From JACVRW01 sp963734025 (GTDB taxonomy: Bacteria > Actinomycetota > Thermoleophilia > Solirubrobacterales > Thermoleophilaceae), in the NCBI GenBank assembly GCA_963734025.1, contig CAVTFR010000011.1, positions 62,001 to 126,000 of the forward strand: 64,000 nt of DNA. Direction: 5' to 3'. Position 1 is the stretch's first letter. Each line of letters starts with the position of its first letter. The notes under the pieces are model-generated. The model worked only from the letters and a program-made list of their open reading frames with translations, did no database searches and was not told where the DNA came from. Below are positions 1-7,681 of this stretch, piece by piece. The position numbers and the translations under genes were made by a program.

Positions 1-274
1 TGCCGGTCGGGCGCTCGCCGTCAACAGCCACCCGCGCGTCCACCCCGAGCGCCTCCAGGTCCGCAACGGCGGCCCGCCCCGCCGAATCGTCCCCGACCCG
101 CGCGACCAGCGCCACCTGGGCGCCGGCCACCGCAGCCCACGCGGCCGTGTTGGCCGCCTGCCCGCCGCCCTCGAAGGCGACCCGTGCCGGCGAGTCGCTT
201 CCCGGTGCGACCGGCCCGGAGAGCCGCGTGACGACGTCGACCATCACGTCGCCCACCACCACGATGCGGCTCAT
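1..274 (-). CDS. psuK: PfkB-family sugar kinase, probable pseudouridine kinase (partial)
   Basis: Only the first 91 residues lie in the window; the gene runs off the left edge. PfkB/ribokinase-fold kinases phosphorylate sugars or nucleosides with ATP. Visible are the N-terminal strand VVVGDVMVDVV (about residues 4-14), the substrate-binding GGGQAANTA (about 36-44) and ARVGDDSAG (about 61-69), all usual for the family. The ATG overlaps the TGA of the upstream psuG gene (ATGA, 271-274), so the two are probably translationally coupled. In known pathways pseudouridine is phosphorylated by PsuK and split by PsuG. The substrate is inferred from that neighbour, since the ATP-binding C-terminal half cannot be seen. 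Confidence 0.85.
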   Translation of the reverse strand, partial: MSRIVVVGDVMVDVVTRLSGPVAPGSDSPARVAFEGGGQAANTAAWAAVAGAQVALVARVGDDSAGRAAVADLEALGVDARVAVDGERPTG

Positions 275-1173
275 GTAGGGCCGAGCGCCGTCGCCACCCG
301 GGCGGCGAGCCCGGCGTTGCGGAGGACGAGCCGGATGTTCGCCTCGAGGCTCGCCCCGCCCGTCTCGCTGTGGAAGAGGTCGAGCAGGAAGGGCGTCACG
401 TCCTTGCCGGACACACCCTCCGCCTCGGCGCGCTCGAGACCGGACGCAAGCACGCGGTCGTGCAGTTCGCGGTCGAGCTGCTCGTCGACCGGGAGCGGAT
501 TGGCCACGACGATGGCGCGCCCCTCCACCCCCACCGGCTCGCGTGCACGCACAACCGCGGCAACCTCCTCCGGCGAGTCGACCCGCCACGGCGCCGGGTG
601 TCCCGAGTCCGCGAGATAGAAGCCGGGGAAGTCGTCGGTCCCGTAGCCGAGCACGGTCACGCCCAGCGTCTCGAGCCGCTCGAGCGTGGCGCCGACGTCG
701 AGGATCGACTTGACGCCCGAGCAGACGACCACGATGCCGGTCCGCGCGAGCGTGTCGAGGTCGGCGGAGACGTCCCAGGTCTCGTGCGCGCCGCGGTGGA
801 CGCCGCCGAGCCCGCCGGTCGCGAACAGGTGGATCCCGGCCCGCACGGCGAGGTGGGCCGTGGCGGCGACCGTCGTCGCGCCGTTCCCGCCGCGCGCGGC
901 GAGCGGCGCCAGGTCGCGGACAGCGCACTTGACGACGTCCTCACCTGCGGCGATCACCTCGAGCGCCTCCTCGTCGAGGCCGATCCGCGCCTCGCCCGCC
1001 ACCACGGCGATCGTCGCCGCCAGCGCGCCCTCGGCGCGCGCCGCCTCCTCCACCTGCCGCGCCACCTCGAGGTTCCTCGGCCGCGGCAGCCCGTGGCTGA
1101 TGAGCGTGCTCTCGAGCGCAACCACCGGCCGCCCGCCGGCGAGCGCTTCGGCGACGTCCGGGGCGATTCGCAT
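271..1173 (-). CDS. psuG: Pseudouridine-5'-phosphate glycosidase
   Basis: Splits pseudouridine 5'-phosphate into uracil and ribose 5-phosphate, recycling modified RNA bases in the cytoplasm. The 300-residue protein has the full family length. Landmarks are ALESTLISHGLPRP (about 19-32, with the conserved Glu), KCAVRDLA (about 82-89), GATTVAATAHLA, FATGGLGGVHRGA (about 117-129), a DVSADL block, and SGVKSILD (about 152-159), which holds the lysine that forms the sugar Schiff base in characterised PsuG. A TAGGCT -10-like hexamer lies 7 bases before the ATG, which suggests a leaderless or very short-leader message. It is followed by psuK with a 4-base overlap. Confidence 0.96.
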   Translation of the reverse strand: MRIAPDVAEALAGGRPVVALESTLISHGLPRPRNLEVARQVEEAARAEGALAATIAVVAGEARIGLDEEALEVIAAGEDVVKCAVRDLAPLAARGGNGATTVAATAHLAVRAGIHLFATGGLGGVHRGAHETWDVSADLDTLARTGIVVVCSGVKSILDVGATLERLETLGVTVLGYGTDDFPGFYLADSGHPAPWRVDSPEEVAAVVRAREPVGVEGRAIVVANPLPVDEQLDRELHDRVLASGLERAEAEGVSGKDVTPFLLDLFHSETGGASLEANIRLVLRNAGLAARVATALGPT

Positions 1174-1180
1174 GCAGGCC

Positions 1181-1186
1181 AGCCTA
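1181..1186 (-). promoter_or_regulatory. Putative -10 element of psuG
   Basis: TAGGCT on the minus strand, 7 bases upstream of the psuG ATG. The same spacing recurs before several other genes here, and it places transcription start at or next to the start codon. No convincing -35 was found. Confidence 0.4.
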
Positions 1187-1200
1187 GATCGCCGGAGGGG

Positions 1201-1935
1201 TCAGGTCTTGCGTTCGAGCACCGTGATGACGTCGCCGAAGGCCCCGAGGTCGTGCCGCCCGCCGGACCACGAGCGTATGTGCTCCCGCAGGGCGAGGCCG
1301 CGCTCCTCCGCGAGCGCCGCGAACAGGCCGGCGCTCATCGGCGCGCGCCAGCCGAGGCGGGACTGGAGCTGCCCGCGGTTGCGGCCGTCCGCGTGATGGA
1401 TCGCCGCCACGCCGCCGGGCCGGAGCACGCGCGCGATCTCCCCGAGATAGCACGCCTGGTCGAGCGGAGCCACGTGGACGAAGACGTCGAAGGACCAGAC
1501 CGCGTCCACGCTCCCGTCGTCGACGCCCGGCAGGTCGGCCCCCGACGAGAGGACGTAGCTGACTGTGTCGAGTGGCCCGAGCCGCTCGCGGGATAGGTCC
1601 AGGACCCGCTGGGCGACGTCCACGAGCACGAGCCGCTTCGCCCGTGGCGCGAGCACGACGCTCCAGCGCCCGCCGCCCGGCCCGATCTCGAGCACGGTGC
1701 CGCCCTCCGGGATCACCCGCAACAGCACCTCGTCGATCAACCCCTGCTTCCACTCCGGCGAGGCGGTCCACTCCTCGCCCAGCGAGCTCCAGTCCCACCC
1801 CTCCCAGCGCTGCTCGTTCTCGGCCACCGAGTTGCCTCGCCAGGCCCGGTGGGCGGGGCCCAGGACTCCGCGCGCCTGCTCACGCTCGAGGCGGAGGTCG
1901 CGAAGACGGTGGACTGCCCGGCGCACCAGCGACAC
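1201..1935 (-). CDS. Class I SAM-dependent methyltransferase
   Basis: A 244-residue protein with a Rossmann methyltransferase core. SAM-binding motif I is VLEIGPGGGRWS (about 81-92). An acidic strand end follows (RLVLVDVAQRVL), then DAVWSFDVFVHVAP (about 140-153), and the post-motif strand ARVLRPGGVAAIHHAD, as in Methyltransf_11/25 enzymes. The N-terminal 35-60 residues are Arg/Trp-rich and carry WDWSSLGEEWT, a pattern seen in small-molecule methyltransferases. The substrate cannot be told. It follows the threonine deaminase gene by 14 bases on the same strand, so the two may be co-transcribed. Confidence 0.85.
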   Translation of the reverse strand: MSLVRRAVHRLRDLRLEREQARGVLGPAHRAWRGNSVAENEQRWEGWDWSSLGEEWTASPEWKQGLIDEVLLRVIPEGGTVLEIGPGGGRWSVVLAPRAKRLVLVDVAQRVLDLSRERLGPLDTVSYVLSSGADLPGVDDGSVDAVWSFDVFVHVAPLDQACYLGEIARVLRPGGVAAIHHADGRNRGQLQSRLGWRAPMSAGLFAALAEERGLALREHIRSWSGGRHDLGAFGDVITVLERKT

Positions 1936-1949
1936 GGTCGACCAGGCTG

Positions 1950-3191
1950 CTACGCCTCGGTCTCGACGCGGACCGAGAAGCCCTCCGCGCGCGCGGCGTC
2001 GAGCAGCTCACGGTTGCTCTCGGCGCCGCGCGTCTGCAGGACGAGCTTGATCGCCGTCTCGCGCACGTGCAGGTCGATGCCGTCGCGCAGGTGCTCGACG
2101 TCCACGACGTTCGCGCCGCAATCGGCCACCACGCGCAGCAAGCCGGCTAGCGCACCGGGCCGGTCCGGGACGACGGTCGACAGCACCATGCGGCGGCCGG
2201 CCGCCGTCTCGCCCACCCGGATGCACTCAGAGAGCAGCGAGGCGTCGACGTTGCCGCCCGACAGCACCGCGCAGACGACCTCGGCGCCGCCGACGTCGAC
2301 CCTTCCGTGCATGAGCGCTGCGACGGCCACGGCGCCGGCCCCCTCGACCACGAGCTTCGAGCGCTCCAGCAGCAGCACCATCGCCTCCGCCACCTGATCG
2401 TCCGAGACCGTCACGACCTCGTCGACGTGGCGCTCGACGATCGGCAGCGTGAAGTCGCCGGGGCGCTTGACGGCGATGCCGTCGCAGATCGTGTTGGCCG
2501 AGCGCGCTCCCACCGGGCGGTGGGCGGCGAGCGAGTCGATGTAGGGCGCGCAGGCCTCGGCCTGGACGCCGACGATGCGTGTCTGGGGCAGCACCTCGCT
2601 CGCCGCCAGCGCGATCCCTCCGGCGAGCCCGCCGCCCCCGAGCGGCACGACGATCAGACCCACCTCCGGCGCCGCGCGGGCGATCTCGAGGCCGATCGTC
2701 CCCTGGCCGGCTACGACGGGCGCCTGGTCGAACGCGTGCACGAGCGTCAGCCCCTGCTCCTCGGCGAGCCGAGCGGCGGCCGCCCCCGCCTCGTCGTAGC
2801 CGCCGTCGACCAGCTGAACCTCGCCGCCGTACTGGCGGACGGCGGCGACCTTGGCAACCGGCGCCTGCTCCGGCATCACCAGCACCGCGCGGGCGCCGGC
2901 ATCACGGGCCGCGAAGGCCACCGCCTGGGCGTGGTTGCCCGCGCTCGCAGCCACGACGCCCGCGGCGAGCGCCTCGTCGGAGAGGCGGCGGATCATGTTC
3001 GTGGCGCCGCGCGCCTTGAACGATCCGGTCAGCTGAAGGTTTTCCGCCTTGAGGAGCACACGCGCCCCGACGCGCCGCCCGAGCTCGCCCGCCGGCAGCA
3101 GCGGGGTCTTCCGGACGCGCCCGGAAATCACCCTCTCTGCGTCCTCGACGTCGGCGTGGGTGACGGTGTCAGGGGCTATGGCCATCTTCAT
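1950..3191 (-). CDS. ilvA: Threonine ammonia-lyase (threonine deaminase) with C-terminal ACT domain
   Basis: PLP-dependent deamination of threonine to 2-oxobutanoate. At 413 residues it has the shorter single-ACT architecture rather than the 500-residue E. coli IlvA form. The PLP lysine lies in GSFKARGATNM (about 57-67), the phosphate-binding loop is PLGGGGLAGG (about 183-192), and a serine/asparagine cluster ASAGNHAQAV follows the lysine region. Residues about 335-410 (VVPDRPGALAGLLRVV onward) form the ACT regulatory domain. Two starts are possible, ATG 3191 and ATG 3185; both lie directly behind the bidirectional -10 shared with the divergent Crp/Fnr gene, giving 5 or 11 bases of spacing. 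Whether its role is catabolic or for isoleucine synthesis is not decided by the sequence. Confidence 0.93.
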   Translation of the reverse strand: MKMAIAPDTVTHADVEDAERVISGRVRKTPLLPAGELGRRVGARVLLKAENLQLTGSFKARGATNMIRRLSDEALAAGVVAASAGNHAQAVAFAARDAGARAVLVMPEQAPVAKVAAVRQYGGEVQLVDGGYDEAGAAAARLAEEQGLTLVHAFDQAPVVAGQGTIGLEIARAAPEVGLIVVPLGGGGLAGGIALAASEVLPQTRIVGVQAEACAPYIDSLAAHRPVGARSANTICDGIAVKRPGDFTLPIVERHVDEVVTVSDDQVAEAMVLLLERSKLVVEGAGAVAVAALMHGRVDVGGAEVVCAVLSGGNVDASLLSECIRVGETAAGRRMVLSTVVPDRPGALAGLLRVVADCGANVVDVEHLRDGIDLHVRETAIKLVLQTRGAESNRELLDAARAEGFSVRVETEA

Positions 3192-3195
3192 CCGG

Positions 3196-3202
3196 CATTA
3201 TC
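3196..3202. promoter_or_regulatory. Overlapping bidirectional -10 element, ilvA / Crp-Fnr
   Basis: The 16 bases between the two divergent ATGs hold CATTATC. Read rightward, CATTAT (3196-3201) ends 6 bases before ATG 3208; read leftward, GATAAT (5 of 6 to TATAAT) ends 5 bases before ATG 3191. The two hexamers are offset by one base, so one symmetric site could fire in both directions and yield leaderless transcripts. The same design recurs at three other divergent pairs here. Confidence 0.55.
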
Positions 3203-3207
3203 CGCCC

Positions 3208-3900
3208 ATGGCCAACGGGGGCGAGACCGCGCGCCTGCTGGCGCGCACCGAGGTCTTCGGTGATCTCGAGGAACGCGAGCTCGTGGAAGTGGCGCAGGTG
3301 GCGGTGCCGCGGCACTGGGACCGCGGCGAGGTGATCTTCCGCGAGGGCGATCAGGGCGACACCTGCTACCTGCTGCGGACCGGCGCGGTCGTGCTCACCC
3401 GCGAGCACCAGGATGGCCGCATGGTCGCGCTCGCCGAGCTGCGGGCCGGCGCGCTCTTCGGCGAGCTTGCGATGTTCCGGGGCGAGACGCGTTCGGCCAC
3501 GGCGGAGGCGATCGAGGCCACGACCGCGGTGGCGCTGCTGGCGTCCGACATGCAGCGGCTGATCCGGCGCAGCCCCGGCCTCGCGCTGAAGTTCCTGGCG
3601 ACGCTCGCAGAACGGGTCTCGAAGACGAACGAGCGGCTGCTTCAGCAGTCGTTCCAGACAGTCGCCGGCCGAGTGGCGAGCGCGCTGCTCGCGCAGGTCG
3701 TCTCGCGGCAGGCCGAGGGCGCACCGGAGACCGACGTACTCGTGCGCTCGACCCAGGCCGAGATCGCCAACCTCGCGGGCACGTCGAGGGAGAGCGCAAG
3801 CCGCTTCCTCGCCACGCTCGAGCGGGCCGAAGTCGTGACGCTCGGCCGTGGGAAGGTGACCGTCCATGACCCGGGAAGACTCCGGAACTACATCCACTGA
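3208..3900 (+). CDS. Crp/Fnr-family transcriptional regulator
   Basis: A 230-residue cytoplasmic regulator. The N-terminal cyclic-nucleotide-binding-type beta-barrel spans about residues 10-125 (FREGDQGDTCYLLRTG, then GALFGELAMFRGETRSAT). A dimerisation helix follows. The C-terminal winged helix is about 150-225, with TQAEIANLAGTSRESASRFL as the recognition helix-turn-helix. The effector loop FGELAMFRGETRSAT has the Glu, Arg and Ser/Thr positions typical of cAMP binders, so cyclic nucleotide sensing is plausible, and a class III cyclase is encoded at 55152-56474. No Fnr-type cysteines are seen. The start was chosen at ATG 3208 because it is where homology begins and it sits behind the shared -10. 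Confidence 0.92.
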   Translation: MANGGETARLLARTEVFGDLEERELVEVAQVAVPRHWDRGEVIFREGDQGDTCYLLRTGAVVLTREHQDGRMVALAELRAGALFGELAMFRGETRSATAEAIEATTAVALLASDMQRLIRRSPGLALKFLATLAERVSKTNERLLQQSFQTVAGRVASALLAQVVSRQAEGAPETDVLVRSTQAEIANLAGTSRESASRFLATLERAEVVTLGRGKVTVHDPGRLRNYIH

Positions 3901-4522
3901 GCGGACGCGCATGGTGGAGCGCCAACTCCGCCGGCGGGGGATCACGGACGAACGGGTGTTGAAGGCGATGGAGACGGTCCCGCGGGAGCTCTTTCTGCCG
4001 AAGGGCCAGCGCAAGCGGGCCTATCGCGACGGAGCCGTCCGGATCGGCGACGGGCAGACGATGTCGCAGCCCTGGATCGTGGCCTGCATGGCGCAGCTGC
4101 TCGAGCTGGACGGCTCCGAGACGGTGCTCGAGGTGGGCACGGGCTCCGGCTACGCGGCCGCCGTGCTCGCGCTGCTGAGCCGCGAGGTCGTGACGGTAGA
4201 GCGCGTCGGGCGGCTCGCGGAGCAGGCGGCGGCCGTGCTTGAGGAGCTCGGCTACGACAACGTCGAGGTGAGGACGGGCGACGGCTCGCTCGGCGCTCCC
4301 GACCGAGCGCCGTTCGGCGGCATCTCGGTCACGGCGGCGGCCCGCGACGAGCCGCCGCGCCCGCTCTTCGACCAGCTGGCGCCGGGAGCGGCACTCGTCT
4401 GCCCCGTCGAGCGCGGGCACCGCGAGCTGCTCGTCCGCTTCCGCGACGGCGAGGAGGAGGCCGTGGCGGCGGTCCGCTTCGTGCCGCTCCTGGGCGGCCT
4501 GGAGGCGGCGGAGGACGGCTGA
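3866..4522 (+). CDS. pcm: Protein-L-isoaspartate O-methyltransferase
   Basis: Repairs isomerised aspartyl residues by SAM-dependent methylation. The 218-residue protein shows the family pattern: MVERQLRRRGITDERVL near the start, VPRELFLP, the substrate loop GDGQTMSQPWIVA (about 67-79), and SAM motif I VLEVGTGSGYAAA (about 91-103). The gene overlaps the end of the Crp/Fnr gene by 35 bases. ATG 3866 is preceded by GGAAGG at a good distance; ATG 3911 would give the more usual MVERQ start but lacks a ribosome-binding site. Co-transcription with the regulator is likely. Confidence 0.93.
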   Translation: MTREDSGTTSTERTRMVERQLRRRGITDERVLKAMETVPRELFLPKGQRKRAYRDGAVRIGDGQTMSQPWIVACMAQLLELDGSETVLEVGTGSGYAAAVLALLSREVVTVERVGRLAEQAAAVLEELGYDNVEVRTGDGSLGAPDRAPFGGISVTAAARDEPPRPLFDQLAPGAALVCPVERGHRELLVRFRDGEEEAVAAVRFVPLLGGLEAAEDG

Positions 4523-4557
4523 CCCGCGAGGACCTGTCCAAGCCGCCTAAAGGCCGC

Positions 4558-4563
4558 TAGGCT
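4558..4563 (+). promoter_or_regulatory. Putative -10 element of the ASCH gene
   Basis: TAGGCT ending 9 bases before the GTG start at 4573. The same hexamer and a similar spacing occur before psuG, which suggests a short-leader or leaderless transcript. Confidence 0.35.
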
Positions 4564-4572
4564 GCCCCGGTC

Positions 4573-4971
4573 GTGTTAGTCCTCAACTTCTATTCGCCGG
4601 TCTTCATCGACCAGCTCAAGCGCGGGCGCAAGACCGCCACGATCCGGCTGGGCGACAAGGGCAAGAAGTACCGCAAGGGCGAAGTCGTGCTCGTGACCGT
4701 GGGCTTCCAGCACTCGCCGCGCGAGAAGATCTTCGAGGCGGTCATCGACTCGGTGGAGGTCAAGCAGGTGCAGGACCTCTCCCGCCGCGACATCGAGCAC
4801 GACAACCCGGAGTTCCGGCGCGTCGACGAGATGGTCCACTTCCTCGAGCAGATCTACGGCCGCAAGGTCGAGATGGACGACATGGTCACGGTCGTCCGCT
4901 TCTCTCAGATCTCCGACCGGCCCTCCGAGATCCGCGAGCGGATGCGGCCGGACGCGCCGGCCCAGAACTGA
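4573..4971 (+). CDS. ASCH-domain protein (PUA-like, putative RNA-binding)
   Basis: A 132-residue protein opening with LNFYSPVFIDQLKRGRKTAT and IRLGDKGKKYRKGEVVLV, the hallmark strand-helix-strand of ASCH domains, a PUA-like beta-barrel thought to bind RNA or modified nucleotides. The remainder (DIEHDNPEFRRVDEMVHFL) resembles the helical part of actinobacterial ASCH proteins. GTG start at 4573 follows a TAGGCT box by 9 bases and has no ribosome-binding site. No partner gene is obvious. The biological role is unknown; only the fold is claimed. Confidence 0.8.
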   Translation: MLVLNFYSPVFIDQLKRGRKTATIRLGDKGKKYRKGEVVLVTVGFQHSPREKIFEAVIDSVEVKQVQDLSRRDIEHDNPEFRRVDEMVHFLEQIYGRKVEMDDMVTVVRFSQISDRPSEIRERMRPDAPAQN

Positions 4972-5018
4972 GCGTGTAATCCGGCCCGGTTGCCGGACAC
5001 TTCCTCCTCGAGGGGGAT

Positions 5019-5563
5019 GTGAACGGCACGCGACGCGAACGGTTCGAGCGGGTCTACCGGGACCACCACTCCGCCGTGCGCGCCTACGTACTCCGCCGCG
5101 CGGAGCCCGAGCTCGCCCAGGACCCGCTCTCCGAGACGTTCCTGGCCGCCTGGCGGCGCCTCGACGAGCTCCCCGGGGGATCCCCTGCCGTGGCTGCTCG
5201 CCACGGCTAGACGCACGCTCTCGAACCAGCGCCGCTCCGTGCGGCGACTCGGCGGCCTTCGCGAGCGCATTGCCGCGCGGCAGGACGACCGTTCGTGGCC
5301 GAACCGCGTACCGGCTCATCGCGAAGGCGAAGCCGGACGCGCAGCCGGACGAGGCCTTCGGGACGGTCACCTACCTGGTGGACGCCCGCACCTACCTGCC
5401 ACTGGAGGTCCGCCAACGCGTCGTGTTCGACCACAGCGACGCCCCGGACGGCGGCCGCGAGCATGTCAGCTTCCGCATCGAATACCTCCGCTACGAGCCG
5501 CTGCCCGTCACTGACCAGACCAAGGAGCTGCTGGAGAAGGGCACCGGCCGCCGCCTGCCGTGA
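5019..5563 (+). pseudogene. ECF sigma factor remnant fused by deletion to the tail of a second protein
   Basis: From GTG 5019 the frame reads a sigma-70 region 2 start (FERVYRDHHSAVRAYVLRRA ... ETFLAAWRRLDELPG), then stops at 5210. In another frame the homology continues: PLPWLLATARRTLSNQRRSV and LGGLRERIAA up to about 5265. From about 5270 a third frame reads VRGRTAYRLIAKAKPD, TVTYLVDARTYLPLEV and HVSFRIEYLRYEPLP, ending at 5563. That tail is not part of a sigma factor; it resembles the C-terminal part of the exported proteins that often follow ECF genes in actinobacteria. So sigma region 4 and the front of the next gene are missing, and a one-base shift sits near 5175. Not functional as it stands. 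Confidence 0.75.
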
Positions 5564-5581
5564 CCATGCCGTGAACGCCCC

Positions 5582-5611
5582 TTGAGGGCTTGGCACTCTC
5601 ACTGCTAGAGT
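5582..5611 (+). promoter_or_regulatory. groESL promoter
   Basis: TTGAGG (5582-5587) and TAGAGT (5606-5611) are separated by 18 bases and match a vegetative sigma promoter moderately. The first CIRCE operator lies across the spacer and the -10, so a bound repressor would block RNA polymerase. Confidence 0.6.
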
Positions 5612-5616
5612 GCCAG
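5590..5616. promoter_or_regulatory. CIRCE operator 1 (HrcA site)
   Basis: TTGGCACTC, a 9-base spacer, then GAGTGCCAG. This is the 9-N9-9 CIRCE inverted repeat with minor deviations from TTAGCACTC-N9-GAGTGCTAA. It covers the -10 of groES, as expected for HrcA heat-shock repression. Confidence 0.9.
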
Positions 5617-5618
5617 CG

Positions 5619-5645
5619 GCGGCACTCGCAATCCGAGAGTGCCAG
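5619..5645. promoter_or_regulatory. CIRCE operator 2 (HrcA site)
   Basis: A second 9-N9-9 element, GCGGCACTC-N9-GAGTGCCAG, starts 29 bases after the first and lies in the leader between the -10 and the groES ribosome-binding site (GGAGG 5665-5669). Confidence 0.85.
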
Positions 5646-5676
5646 GAGGAACATTGTTTTCAACGGAGGTATGCCC

Positions 5677-5970
5677 ATGAATCTCAAGCCTCTTGGAGAT
5701 CGTCTCATCGTGCAGGCGATCGAGGAGGAAGAGACCACTGCCAGCGGCATCGTTCTGCCCGACACGGCCAAGGAGAAGCCGCAGCGCGGCAAGGTCCTAG
5801 CGGTCGGTGACGGCAAGTGGGACGAGGATGGCGACAAGCGCATCCCGCTGGACGTCGCCGAGGGCGACGAGGTCCTTTATTCGAAGTACGGCGGCACCGA
5901 GGTCCAGGTCGACGGAGATGATCTCCTCGTCCTGCGTGAGTCGGACGTGCTCGCCAAGGTCGCGGGCTAG
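5677..5970 (+). CDS. groES: Co-chaperonin GroES
   Basis: The 10-kDa lid of the GroEL chaperonin, 97 residues, forming a seven-membered ring in the cytoplasm. The sequence MNLKPLGDRLIVQ, the mobile loop EEEETTASGIVLPDTAKEKP (about 15-34) and YSKYGGTEV are diagnostic. Two in-frame ATGs exist, at 5671 and 5677. GGAGG at 5665-5669 is one base from the first but 7 bases from the second, so 5677 is preferred. It is 12 bases upstream of groEL and under double CIRCE control. Confidence 0.97.
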   Translation: MNLKPLGDRLIVQAIEEEETTASGIVLPDTAKEKPQRGKVLAVGDGKWDEDGDKRIPLDVAEGDEVLYSKYGGTEVQVDGDDLLVLRESDVLAKVAG

Positions 5971-5982
5971 GAGAGGAACTAA

Positions 5983-7614
5983 ATGGCTCACAAGGAACTG
6001 AAGTACGACGTGGAGGCACGTCGCGCGCTCGAGGATGGCGTCGACGCCGTCGCGAACGCGGTCAAGGTCACGCTCGGCCCCAAGGGCCGCTATGTCGTGA
6101 TCGACAAGAAGTTCGGTGCCCCCACAATCACCAACGACGGCGTATCGATCGCTCGCGAGATCGAGCTCGAAGAGCCGTTCTCCAACCAGGGCGCCCAGCT
6201 CGTGCGTGAGGTGGCCACCGCCACCAACGACGTCGCGGGCGACGGCACCACCACCGCCACGGTGCTGGCCCAGCGCATCGTGCGCGACGGCCTGAAGAAC
6301 GTCGCCGCCGGCGCCAACCCGCTTGCACTCAAGCGCGGCATCGAGAAGGCGGTCGAGCAGGTCGTCGACCAGATCCAGAAGGTCTCGACCGAGATCTCCG
6401 GCAAGGAGCAGATCGCCCGCGTGGCGGCCATCTCCGCTGCCGACGACGACATCGGCGACGTGATCGCCGACGCGATCGACAGGGTCGGCAAGGACGGCGT
6501 GGTCAACGTCGAGGAGGGTCAGACCTTCGGCATGGACCTCGAGTTCACCGAGGGCATGCAGTTCGACAAGGGCTACATCTCGCCCTACATGGTCACCGAC
6601 CAGGACCGCATGGAGGCGACCCTCGAGGATCCCTACATCCTCATCGCCAACCAGAAGATCGGCTCCGTGCGGGACGTCCTGCCGGTGCTCGAGCAGGTGA
6701 TCCAGTCGGGCAAGCCGATCCTGGTCATCGCCGAGGACGTCGAGGGCGAGTCGCTTGCCACCTTCGTGGTGAACAAGCTGCGCGGCACCTTCACGGGCGT
6801 CGCCGTCAAGGCCCCCGGCTTCGGCGACCGCCGCAAGCGCATGCTCGAGGACATCGCCATCCTCACCGGTGGCGAGGTGATCACCGAGGAGATGGGCCTC
6901 AAGCTCGAGAACACCCAGCTCTCGCAGCTCGGCCGCGCCCGCCGCGTGGTGGTCGCGAAGGACACGACCACGATCGTGGACGGCGCCGGTGACACCGACG
7001 CGATCAAGGGCCGCATCAACCAGATCAAGAACGAGATCGAGAACACCGACTCGGACTTCGATCGCGAGAAGCTCCAGGAGCGCCTCGCGAAGCTGGCCGG
7101 CGGCGTCGCAGTGGTCAAGGTCGGCGCTGCCACCGAGACCGAGATGAAGGAGAAGAAGCACCGCGTCGAGGACGCGCTGCAGGCCACCCGCGCCGCCCTC
7201 GAGGAGGGCATCGTGGCGGGCGGCGGCGTGGCGCTCCTGCGGGCCCAGGACGCGATCAAGCTCGACGCCTTCGAGGGCGACGAGCGCACAGGGGCGAGCA
7301 TCATCCTCCGCTCGCTCGAGGAGCCGCTGCGCCAGATCGCCGACAACGCGGGGCTCGAGGGCTCCGTCGTGGTCAACGACGTGCGCCGCTCGAGGGGCAA
7401 GAACCAGGGCCTGAACGCCGAAACCGGTGAGATCGTCGATCTCGTCGAGGCCGGCGTGATCGACCCGGCCATGGTCACCCGCTCTGCGCTCCAGAACGCG
7501 GCCTCGATCGCGAAGAACATCCTGACGACCGAGGCCATCGTCGCCGAGATGCCGGAGAAGGAGCCCGTCGGCATGCCGGGCGGCGGCATGGGCGGCATGG
7601 ACGGAATGATGTAA
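5983..7614 (+). CDS. groEL: Chaperonin GroEL
   Basis: The 60-kDa ATP-driven folding chamber, 543 residues. Diagnostic are VKVTLGPKGRYVVIDKKFG near residue 30, the ATP-binding GDGTTTATVLA (about 86-96) and the family signature near AALEEGIVAGGGVALLRA (about 404-421). The C-terminus is the Gly/Met tail GGMGGMDGMM typical of housekeeping GroELs rather than the His-rich tail of some actinobacterial paralogues. The ATG follows GGAGAGGAAC. The gene is intact in contrast with its frameshifted neighbours. Confidence 0.98.
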   Translation: MAHKELKYDVEARRALEDGVDAVANAVKVTLGPKGRYVVIDKKFGAPTITNDGVSIAREIELEEPFSNQGAQLVREVATATNDVAGDGTTTATVLAQRIVRDGLKNVAAGANPLALKRGIEKAVEQVVDQIQKVSTEISGKEQIARVAAISAADDDIGDVIADAIDRVGKDGVVNVEEGQTFGMDLEFTEGMQFDKGYISPYMVTDQDRMEATLEDPYILIANQKIGSVRDVLPVLEQVIQSGKPILVIAEDVEGESLATFVVNKLRGTFTGVAVKAPGFGDRRKRMLEDIAILTGGEVITEEMGLKLENTQLSQLGRARRVVVAKDTTTIVDGAGDTDAIKGRINQIKNEIENTDSDFDREKLQERLAKLAGGVAVVKVGAATETEMKEKKHRVEDALQATRAALEEGIVAGGGVALLRAQDAIKLDAFEGDERTGASIILRSLEEPLRQIADNAGLEGSVVVNDVRRSRGKNQGLNAETGEIVDLVEAGVIDPAMVTRSALQNAASIAKNILTTEAIVAEMPEKEPVGMPGGGMGGMDGMM

Positions 7615-7638
7615 GGAGCCGTTCCTGCGGCAGTAGCT

Positions 7639-7675
7639 CGAAGGGCCCGGCAGACGCCGGGCCCTTCGTCTTTTT
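7639..7675 (+). terminator. Rho-independent terminator of groESL
   Basis: A 13-bp perfect stem (CGAAGGGCCCGGC at 7639-7651 with its complement at 7656-7668), a 4-base loop AGAC, then TCTTTTT. It lies 24 bases after the groEL stop. Confidence 0.93.
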
Positions 7676-7681
7676 GAGAGG

